From positions 682,001-746,000 of the forward strand of contig BJHW01000001.1 in NCBI GenBank assembly GCA_005405945.1: a stretch of 64,000 bases of DNA, read 5' to 3'. Below the pieces are notes generated by a model that was not told where the DNA came from, did not search any database, and saw nothing but the letters and a program-made list of their open reading frames with translations. Origin of the DNA: Streptomyces violaceusniger. Its GTDB lineage: Bacteria; Actinomycetota; Actinomycetes; Streptomycetales; Streptomycetaceae. Of the stretch, positions 8,959 through 15,633 are shown piece by piece (the stretch's first letter is position 1; every line of letters begins with the position of its first letter). Made by a program: the position numbers and the translations under genes.

Positions 8959-9825
8959 TCATCCTGGGTGTGGCACCACCAGGCTGTGCTGCCGCAGCAG
9001 CGTCTCCAGCCGCCGCTGGGTGTCGGTGCCGGGACGCGGGTTGTGCAGGATCAGATGGTGTCCGGGGTGCTCGGGCAGCGGCAGCAAGGTGGCATCGAAG
9101 ATCATCGTCCCGGCGTCGGGGTGCTGGACCGCCTTCACCGCGCTGGTGTGCTCGGCCACATCGTGGCGCGCCCACAGCTCGGCGAATTCGGGGCTTGCCG
9201 CGGCCAGGGCGGTGGCGATGCGGCCGAACTCCGGATCGTCCGGGTAACGCGCCGCGTCGGCCCGGAAGGCGGCGGCCACATCGGGTGCGGTCTCGGCCCA
9301 GTTCTGGTGCAGCACCCGGTAGTGGGCGTTGGTGAAGAAGGAGACCAGGCAGTTGTGGTCGCTCTCGCGATAGCCGAACACCACGCGTGCCGCGTCGTTG
9401 ACGGCCGTGAAGTTCCAGTGGCGGTCGCGAACATAGCCGGGCCGCGGTGACCACGCGTCCAGCAACCGCCGCACCTCGGGTGAGGGTGCCACCGTGGGCG
9501 CGGAGGGGGCCTGCGGCGGATTGAGTCCGGCCAGGCGGTACAGGTGGGCGCGCTCGGCGGAGCCCAGCAGCAGCGCCCGGGCGATCGCGTCGAGGACCTG
9601 CTCGGACACCTTGATGTCGCGCCCCTGCTCAAGCCACGTGTACCAGGACACTCCGACGCCTGCGAGCACCGCGACCTCCTCGCGCCGCAGACCCGGTGTG
9701 CGCCGCCGGCCACCGTCGGGCATGCCGACATCGGCCGGCGAGACCCGGGCCCGGCGGCTGCGCAGGAACTCCCGCAGCTCGGTGCGCCGGTCGTCGCGGG
9801 ACTGGGGCGAATGAGGGGTGGCCAT
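8959..9825 (-). CDS. XRE-family regulator with MmyB-like ligand-binding domain
   Basis: This 288-residue protein has an N-terminal helix-turn-helix (about residues 15-80: RRTPGLRREEVAVLAGVGVSWYTWLEQGR...) followed by the MmyB-like sensor domain (from about residue 105: LLDAWSPRPGYVRDRHWNFTAVN). Proteins of this type, common in Streptomyces, bind DNA and are thought to sense a lipid or small hydrophobic ligand. The ATG at 9825 has no strong ribosome-binding site. The gene starts nine bases after the preceding hypothetical gene's stop, so translational coupling is plausible. The quinone oxidoreductase downstream is the most likely target. Confidence 0.85.
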   Translation of the reverse strand: MATPHSPQSRDDRRTELREFLRSRRARVSPADVGMPDGGRRRTPGLRREEVAVLAGVGVSWYTWLEQGRDIKVSEQVLDAIARALLLGSAERAHLYRLAGLNPPQAPSAPTVAPSPEVRRLLDAWSPRPGYVRDRHWNFTAVNDAARVVFGYRESDHNCLVSFFTNAHYRVLHQNWAETAPDVAAAFRADAARYPDDPEFGRIATALAAASPEFAELWARHDVAEHTSAVKAVQHPDAGTMIFDATLLPLPEHPGHHLILHNPRPGTDTQRRLETLLRQHSLVVPHPG

Positions 9826-9834
9826 GGAGGTTGA

Positions 9835-10476
9835 TCAGCCGTTGACGGTGCGAAGGAAGTGGTCCGCGTCCTCGGGTTCGCCCAGCCGCCCCACTTCCAG
9901 CCAGGAGCCGTCGGCGAAGCGGAGCCGGAAGGTGGCGAATCCGCGCGGCTGGCCCGCCTCGCCCTCGACGCGGGCCTGATCGAGGGGGAACTCCGCGACG
10001 ATCCGGAAGTCGTCGGCCTTGGTGGGCGACAGCCGACGGCGAGGGGAGGTGGCGATGCAGACGCGGTCGCGGGCCAGCATGACCAGGCGTTTGGGGTTGG
10101 GTGAGTGCCCGTACCAGTGCAGCAGCAGCTGGCCCGCGGTCAGGTCCCAGTCGCCGTCGAAGACGCCGTTCGTCGGATCCTGTCCGCGGTCGCGATCGCG
10201 GCTGCGGCCGGAGCCGGAGGGGCGGGCGTTCGGCCGGTCACGTCGGCCGGTGCTCAGCTTGTCCATCAGCATCACCGGGACGACGACGAAGAAGAACACC
10301 ACGGCACCGACGTACAGCAGCCAGTGGTGACCGGGCTTCAGCCGTCCCCCGCCCGCGGCGCGGTGTGCCTCTTTGGGCGGCGTGGGAATGGGCTTGTGGA
10401 CCCCGCACCAGACCAGGGCCACGGGCTCCTCACCCAATATCTTCCGGGCCCGCCGATGGACCGCGCGCTTCGCCAT
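9835..10476 (-). CDS. Single-pass membrane protein, function unknown
   Basis: The ATG at 10476 (MAKRAVHRR) has AGGA about eight bases upstream and is preferred over an in-frame ATG nine codons earlier. The 213-residue product was not recognised. A basic N-terminus is followed by one strong membrane helix (HHWLLYVGAVVFFFVVVPVML, about residues 51-71), then a charged Arg/Asp/Gly/Ser linker and a globular C-terminal domain rich in beta-strand patterns. The C-terminal part probably faces one side of the membrane as a small folded domain. It is first in the minus-strand trio with the MmyB regulator and quinone oxidoreductase. Hypothetical actinobacterial proteins of this layout are common; no function is assigned. 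Confidence 0.7.
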   Translation of the reverse strand: MAKRAVHRRARKILGEEPVALVWCGVHKPIPTPPKEAHRAAGGGRLKPGHHWLLYVGAVVFFFVVVPVMLMDKLSTGRRDRPNARPSGSGRSRDRDRGQDPTNGVFDGDWDLTAGQLLLHWYGHSPNPKRLVMLARDRVCIATSPRRRLSPTKADDFRIVAEFPLDQARVEGEAGQPRGFATFRLRFADGSWLEVGRLGEPEDADHFLRTVNG

Positions 10477-10557
10477 GCCGAAGATCCTAGAGGAGCCTTC
10501 CACACGAGCTCCGAGAGGGGCCCGGTATGCGCGTGCTGGGCGGTTTGCTCGATAGGT

Positions 10558-10595
10558 CTGGTATCCCTGGCGCCGATGCCCTTGATCGATACCAG
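10558..10595. promoter_or_regulatory. Small inverted repeat in the divergent promoter region
   Basis: CTGGTATC and GATACCAG (8-bp arms, 22-base spacer) lie upstream of both the minus-strand trio and the plus-strand extender-unit operon. It could be an operator or hairpin. No factor can be named. Confidence 0.35.
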
Positions 10596-10625
10596 TTGCC
10601 TTCCGGGGTGTTCGACCAGCCGACT

Positions 10626-10814
10626 AGGGTCCTTCTGACGGATCTCCGTGGAGGAAGGAGCGCCCGCCGCGCAGCGGCCGAGGACCGCAGCCGGGGCGTG
10701 CTCTCGGCGTGCCGCGCGGAGGCCCTCGTAACGGAGCCACTCGGGCTTTCGTGCGGTGCGGCGAGAGGGCGTGCCGGGCGTCGCGACGCCGCGGAGATCC
10801 GCCAGAAGGACCCT
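10626..10814. repeat. Long imperfect inverted repeat upstream of the extender-unit operon
   Basis: Arms at 10626-10651 and 10789-10814 match at 24 of 26 positions when one is reverse-complemented (core AGGGTCCTTCTGxCGGATCT), with a 137-base spacer. No credible gene is encoded between them. The arrangement resembles a small terminal-inverted-repeat element or insertion-sequence remnant. No clear target-site duplication was found. It ends about 40 bases before the fkbK-like start, so it may affect that promoter. Confidence 0.55.
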
Positions 10815-10855
10815 GGCGTCATGGCACACCGAACGGGACGAATCACGGAGGCAGA

Positions 10856-11722
10856 GTGACGGCGAATCCGCGCTCGGACACGATCGCCGTTTTCGGCGCA
10901 GGGGTGATGGGGCGCAGCATCACCGCACTGGCACTGGGCCGTGGGGTGGACGTGGTCCTCGTCGACGTCTCGGACGACGTGTTGCGCGCCGCTGAGGCGG
11001 ACATCGCCCAGCAGCTGCGGCACGGGCGGTTCATGGGCGCTTTCCCGGATTCCCAGGCGACCGGAACACTGACGACGACGCTGTCCGGCGAGGCCGCGGC
11101 GGATGCCACCGCGGTGGTCGAGGCGATCACCGAGGACTCCTCGCTCAAGGCGCGGACGCTGGCGGAGGTCTCCGGCGTGGTCGCCCCCGGGACCACGCTG
11201 ATCACCAACACCTCGGGGATTCCCATCGACGAGCTGGCGAAGTCGGTGCGGCGGCCCGCGGAGCTGGCCGGGGTGCACTTCATGAATCCGGCCTATCTCA
11301 TCGAGATGGTGGAGGTGATCCGCGGCCCGCAGACCGCCGAGGACACGGTGGCCGCGGTGTTCTCCCTGCTCGGGCGCCTGGGGAAGAAGGCGGTCGTGGT
11401 GCACGACGCGCCCGGGTTCGTCACCAGCAGGCTGCTGCACCCCATGATCAACGAGGCGGCGAGAATCGTGGCCGAGGGCACCGCGAGCGTCGAGTCCGTG
11501 GACCGGCTGATGCAGGGGTGCCTCGGCCATCCGACCGGGCCGCTGCGCACCGCCGATCTCATCGGGCTCGACAATCTCGCGGACGCCCTTCGGCTGCTTG
11601 CCGAGCGGACCGGAAATACCGCCTTCGCCCCCTGTGACCTGCTGCGGGAGAAGGTGCGCCGCGGCGATCTCGGCCGCAAGACGGGGCGCGGTTTCTATGA
11701 CTACGAAGGGGTGCTTTCATGA
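10856..11722 (+). CDS. fkbK: 3-hydroxyacyl-CoA dehydrogenase-type enzyme of alkoxymalonyl-ACP synthesis (FkbK-like)
   Basis: The GTG at 10856 has GGAGG close upstream. The 288-residue protein has an N-terminal Rossmann loop (FGAGVMGRSI), the family's HFMNPAYLIEMVEVI segment with its conserved His, APGFVTSRLLHPMINEA, and a C-terminal KTGRGFYDYE. In methoxymalonyl-ACP pathways this enzyme oxidises the 2-hydroxyl-bearing C3 unit on the carrier protein (glyceryl-ACP to the aldehyde level). The ATG of the ACP gene overlaps its stop by four bases, and the five-gene order matches fkbK-J-I-H-G. It is the first gene of the operon. Confidence 0.85.
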   Translation: MTANPRSDTIAVFGAGVMGRSITALALGRGVDVVLVDVSDDVLRAAEADIAQQLRHGRFMGAFPDSQATGTLTTTLSGEAAADATAVVEAITEDSSLKARTLAEVSGVVAPGTTLITNTSGIPIDELAKSVRRPAELAGVHFMNPAYLIEMVEVIRGPQTAEDTVAAVFSLLGRLGKKAVVVHDAPGFVTSRLLHPMINEAARIVAEGTASVESVDRLMQGCLGHPTGPLRTADLIGLDNLADALRLLAERTGNTAFAPCDLLREKVRRGDLGRKTGRGFYDYEGVLS

Positions 11723-11997
11723 GTGCGGAGCAGGCCATCACCGCTGAGCGGATCGAGCAGGGGATCGCGGGGTTCGTCTCGGGGCGGGTGAACGCGGAGG
11801 TCCCCGCCGACCAGGACCTCTTCGCCTCCGGGCTGGTGTCGTCGATGTTCGCGATGGAACTCGTCGTCCACCTGGAGCAGGCGTTCTCGGTGCAGATCCT
11901 GGGGGACGACCTCAAGCGGGACAACTTCCGCACCGTCGCGGCCATGACCGCCCTCGTGCTGCGGTTGCGCGACGCCGGGCAGCCCGCCGATGCCTGA
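11719..11997 (+). CDS. fkbJ: Discrete acyl carrier protein for the C3 glycerate-derived extender (FkbJ-like)
   Basis: This 92-residue protein of the acyl carrier family has the phosphopantetheine site in ASGLVSSMFAMELV. The second serine is the predicted attachment site; the motif is GLxSS rather than the usual GxDS, as expected for this ACP subgroup. It carries glyceryl and then oxidised intermediates between the FkbH-, FkbK- and FkbI-like enzymes, and delivers the extender to a PKS acyltransferase. Its ATG overlaps the upstream stop (ATGA) and its stop overlaps the next gene by eight bases, a tightly coupled operon. Confidence 0.9.
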   Translation: MSAEQAITAERIEQGIAGFVSGRVNAEVPADQDLFASGLVSSMFAMELVVHLEQAFSVQILGDDLKRDNFRTVAAMTALVLRLRDAGQPADA

Positions 11998-13099
11998 GCC
12001 GCTCGCCGGTGCGCGCGAGCTCGTCGACGACCTCGTCGGCGACCGGGCCGCGGAGTGGGATCGGACCGGTGAGATCCCCGATGAGGTGCTGCGGACGATG
12101 GCGGCCCGCGGGCTGCTGTGCGCGGGGGTGCCGGCGGACTTCGGCGGCCTTGGCGCGACCAGCGCGGCGAACGGCGAGTTCACGGCGTATGTCGGCAGCC
12201 GGTGCAGCTCCCTGCGGAGCGTGATGACGTCGCAGGGCATGGCCGCGTGGGCCATCCAGCGCCTGGGCGGCCCGCGGCAGCGAGCGATGTACCTGCCGAA
12301 GCTGGCCGGTGGCCAACTCGCCGCCGTGGCGTTCAGCGAGGCGGAGGCGGGCAGCGATCTGTCGGCGATGACCACGACCATCGAACCGGACGGGGACGCG
12401 GTCGTCGTCCGCGGGCGGAAGGTGTGGACCACCGCCGCCCACTACGCCGATGTGATCGTCGTCGTCGGCCGCTACGGCTCCGGTGCGGCGGCCGTGGTGG
12501 TCCCCGCCTCGGCTCCGGGCGTCACCGTACGCCGGGTGCCGCTGCCGTCCGGCTGCCGGGCGGCGGGCCACGCGGATGTACGCCTCGACGAGGTGCGGCT
12601 GCCCGCCGACGCGGTCCTCGGCGGTGGGCAGCCGCTGATGCTGCTGGTGACGACGGCGCTGGCGTACGGGCGGATCTCGGTCGCCTGGGGGTGCGTGGGC
12701 ATTCTGCGGGCCTGTCTCGACGCCGCCCGCCGCCACGCCCGCGACCGCCGGCAGTTCGGTGAACCACTCGCCCGCCACCAGCTCGTCGGCCGCCACCTGG
12801 CGAATCTGCTGACCGCCGAGCAGATCGCCACCCGGGTGTGCGAGCACGCCAGCCGCGGCTGGGACAGCGGCTCTCCCGACATGGTCATCGCCACCGTCCT
12901 CGCCAAGCAGGTGAGCGCGGTCCAGGCCGCGCAGGGCGCCGCCACGGCGGTGCAGGTCCTGGGCTCGACCGCGGCGCACGAGGGTCATGTGGTCGAGCGC
13001 GCGTACCGCGACGCGAAGCTCATGGAGCTCATCGAGGGCAGCACGGAGATCTGCCAGCTGATCCTCGCCGACCACGCGGTGTCGATGGCAGCGAGCTGA
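11990..13099 (+). CDS. fkbI: Acyl-CoA dehydrogenase-type oxidase of alkoxymalonyl-ACP synthesis (FkbI-like)
   Basis: This 369-residue FAD-dependent acyl-CoA dehydrogenase family protein contains AFSEAEAGSDLSAM (FAD/substrate loop), RDRRQFGEPLARHQLVG, and a C-terminal MELIEGSTEICQLILA carrying the region of the catalytic base. In FK520 and related pathways FkbI oxidises the ACP-bound C3 aldehyde toward hydroxymalonyl-ACP. The start overlaps the ACP gene by eight bases. The 14-base gap before the FkbH-like start contains a GAGGAGAA ribosome-binding site. Confidence 0.88.
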   Translation: MPEPLAGARELVDDLVGDRAAEWDRTGEIPDEVLRTMAARGLLCAGVPADFGGLGATSAANGEFTAYVGSRCSSLRSVMTSQGMAAWAIQRLGGPRQRAMYLPKLAGGQLAAVAFSEAEAGSDLSAMTTTIEPDGDAVVVRGRKVWTTAAHYADVIVVVGRYGSGAAAVVVPASAPGVTVRRVPLPSGCRAAGHADVRLDEVRLPADAVLGGGQPLMLLVTTALAYGRISVAWGCVGILRACLDAARRHARDRRQFGEPLARHQLVGRHLANLLTAEQIATRVCEHASRGWDSGSPDMVIATVLAKQVSAVQAAQGAATAVQVLGSTAAHEGHVVERAYRDAKLMELIEGSTEICQLILADHAVSMAAS

Positions 13100-13113
13100 G
13101 ACGAGGAGAAGCG

Positions 13114-14183
13114 GTGACGGAACCAGCCACCATCGTCAAGTGCCTGGTGTGGGACCTGGACAACACCCTGTGGCAGGGCACCCTCCTGGAGGACGGCGAG
13201 GTGACGCTGCCCGCCTCGGTCGAAAAGCTCATCGCCGAACTGGACAGCCGCGGCATCCTCCAGTCGGTCGCCAGCAAGAACGACCACGACCAGGCGTGGC
13301 AGCGGCTCGAAGCGCTGGGCGTGGCCGAGTACTTCCTCCTGCCGCGCATCGGATGGGGCCCGAAGTCGGACTCGGTGCGCGAGATCGCCGCCGAGTTCGG
13401 CTTCGCGCTCGGCACGATCGCCTTCGTCGACGACCAGCCCGCGGAGCGGGCGGAGGTCCAATTTCATCTGCCGGAGGTCCGCACGTACACCCCGAGCAGT
13501 TGTCCGGCCTCGCCGACCGGCCGGAGTTCAGCCCGAACATCGTGACCGTGGACGCGGGCCGCCGCCGGCAGATGTACCAGGCCGGATTCCAGCGGAAGTC
13601 GGCCGAGGCGGAGTTCACCGGGCCGAGCGAGGACTTCCTGCGCTCCCTCGCCCTGGTGATGCGCATTCAGCGCGCCACCGAGGAGGAACTCTCCCGGGTC
13701 GAGGAGCTGACCCTGCGCACCAGCCAGATGAACGCCACGGGTGTGCACTACTCCATCGCCGCCCTGCGCGCGCTGCTGGCCGACCCGCGCCACGAGGTGC
13801 TGGTGACCACGCTCACCGACCGGTTCGGGCCGCACGGCGCGGTCGGCCTGCAACTGCTGGAGAAGCACGCGTCCGTCTGGCATCTGAAACTCCTGGCCAC
13901 CTCCTGCCGCGTGGTGTCGTTCGGCACCGGCTCGGTGATCCTCGGCTGGCTCGTCGGCGAGGCCTCGCGCGCGGGCGTGCACCTGATCGCCGACTTCCGG
14001 CGGACCGAGCGCAACCGGATGATGGAGATCGCCTACCGCCTCGCCGGCTTCACCGGAGAGCCGTGCGAGTGCCGGGCCGGACTCGCCCCGCCGCGGGAGC
14101 CGGGTGTGGAGCGCCTCCACCTGCTCCCCGAGCCCCATGACTCCCCACCGACGATGGAGCTGCACGCCCCCCGCCTGGCATAG
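13114..14183 (+). CDS. fkbH: Glyceryl-ACP synthase/phosphatase, HAD-superfamily (FkbH-like; one probable missing base)
   Basis: The GTG at 13114 follows GAGGAGAA. The HAD catalytic motif VWDLDNTLWQG (DxDxT-type) is near residue 13, and a GNAT-like C-terminal half includes SRVEELTLRTSQMNATG and LLATSCRVVSFGTGSVIL. FkbH enzymes load 1,3-bisphosphoglycerate on the ACP and dephosphorylate it. The frame changes in the CCCC run at 13490-13493. Adding one C gives ...VRTYTPEQLSGLADRP..., a continuous ~356-residue protein of normal length. I read it as intact; if the shift is real, extender synthesis would be dead. It is followed by the methyltransferase remnant 66 bases later. Confidence 0.82.
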
Positions 14184-14249
14184 CGCGGGACCGCGCCCAG
14201 GCGGACAGCGGCACAGCCCCAGCCCGTTCCGACGAGGAGATGACACAGC

Positions 14250-14491
14250 ATGGCGGACCAGCTGGAGCTCTCGGCCGCGCTCTCGAGGTACATCCGGGAG
14301 TTCTCCCTCCGCGAGGACGCCGTCCTCGCGGAGCTGCGCGAGCAGACGTCCCACCTGCGGCGAGGGACGCCGACACCGAAGGGGTCCGCGCGTTCAACGC
14401 GCTGGTCCGCGACGACGCCCGCGTGGAGATGCCACTGATCCCCATGGCGGACGGCATCAGCCTGATCCGCAAACGGCGGCTCACAGCCTGA
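14250..14491 (+). pseudogene. fkbG: O-methyltransferase (FkbG-like) with large internal deletion
   Basis: An ATG with GAGGAG upstream opens ELSAALSRYIREFSLREDAV..., the usual N-terminus of SAM-dependent O-methyltransferases of methoxymalonyl-ACP clusters. After about 31-35 residues (junction near 14355-14370) the sequence jumps, with a one-base frame change, to DADTEGVRAFNALVRDD... and ...MADGISLIRKR, the normal C-terminus. About 140-150 residues are missing compared with the ~220-residue family, including the whole SAM-binding core and metal ligands. It cannot be an active enzyme. Its stop overlaps the convergent LysR gene's end by 11 bases. Base-calling errors cannot explain a ~430-450 base gap; assembly collapse is the main alternative. 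Confidence 0.8.
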
Positions 14492-15394
14492 GTCCGGCGG
14501 CGACCTCGAGGAGCTGGTGACGGAACCAGCGATGGGCTGCGTCCTGGTTGTTGCGGGGATGCCAGTACATGGCCTCGGTCAGCGTGGTCATGGGCACCGG
14601 TAGCGGCATCGTCCTGAGCCCCGACCCCGCGGCTTCGTCCGCGAGGAGTCCCTGGAACACGGTGACCAGCCGGGTCCCGGGCACAACGTGGGGAGCCATG
14701 GCGAAACCCCCGACGTCGGCGGCGACCCGGAGCCGGGCGCCCAGGCGGTCGAAGTGGGACTCCACGATCGATGTCATCGGCCCGTTGATCCCGAGGAACG
14801 GCAGCCGCCGCAGCTCCTCGACGGTGATGGTGTCACCCACTCCGGGGTGGTTCTCGTCGACGGCCACCACGAACTCGTCGGTGAACAGCGTCTCGCTGAA
14901 GAAGCCGGACAGATTCTGGGCAAGGCTGGTCGGCCAGATCAGCAGATCGCACTGTCCCCGGCGGAGCTGGTCGATGAAGTCGGCTTGCGCGGGGAAGACG
15001 TTGACGCGGATGTTCAGCGATTCCGCCTCCGCTTTGCGCAGAATGGGGCGGATCAGCACCGTCTGGGCGTAGTCACTGGCGATCACGGTGAAGGTGCGAG
15101 GAGGGCCGGTGGCGGGGTCGAAGGTCTTGCTCACCCCATGACGGCCTGTACCGCCGCCAGAGCCTGCTGCGTCGGCCGTACCAGCGACTCGGCCAACGGG
15201 GTCAGCGTCATCCCCCGCCCCTGCCTGACGAGCAGCGGATCCCCGAAATGGCTCCTCAGCCGGGCGAGCGAGGCGCTCATCGCCGGTTGTCCCACGAAGA
15301 CCCGCTCCGCCGCTCGTGTCACGCTGCGTTCGGCCAGCAGAGCGTTCAGGGCGATGAGAATGTTGAGATCGATATTGCCGAGGTCATCCGACAT
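14481..15394 (-). CDS. LysR-family transcriptional regulator (one probable missing base)
   Basis: The ATG at 15394 opens MSDDLGNIDLNILIALNALL. The winged HTH follows (SVTRAAERVFVGQPAMSASLARLR...GMTLTP), then the substrate-binding domain (RTFTVIASDYAQTVLI..., ending HQLLEVAAGLRL). The HTH and effector parts are in different frames, meeting at the CCCC run 15134-15137. One added base joins ...AVQAVMG to VSKTFDP and gives a normal 304-residue NodD-like LysR protein. It lies between the PKS 3' end and the extender-unit operon, so it is the best candidate pathway regulator visible here. It is on the same strand as the PKS, after a strong palindromic hairpin, and is probably transcribed from its own promoter in 15395-15560. 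Confidence 0.8.
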
Positions 15395-15560
15395 ACGCAC
15401 GCCGCTTTCCCAGGGGTCGGTCATGCCCGCCGGCATGGCGCCCGGCAGGAGGAGGCCCGCGCCCGCGGACACCCGGGGGAACGGCCTCTTCCACATCTTC
15501 CGGTCCACCGCGGGCATAGCGTCGGCGAACGAGCAAACGCCAGGCATTTACCCAGGATTC

Positions 15561-15600
15561 GCCGGTGGTGGAACTGCCCCGGGGCAGTTCCACCACCGGC
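15561..15600. terminator. Perfect 40-bp palindrome at the PKS 3' end
   Basis: GCCGGTGGTGGAACTGCCCC is followed directly by its exact reverse complement, giving a 20-bp arm with no spacer. It lies 34 bases after the stop of the TE-bearing PKS gene. It is most simply a strong transcription terminator for the long PKS transcript. A cruciform or protein-binding site is possible. Confidence 0.7.
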
Positions 15601-15633
15601 GTGCACCGGCCGGGCGGGGGCGACGCGTCGGCC

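Noticed and set aside
15131..15547. Two separate LysR-like genes (HTH-only and effector-only)
   Set aside because: The halves meet at a CCCC run (15134-15137). One base joins them into a normal 304-residue LysR protein.
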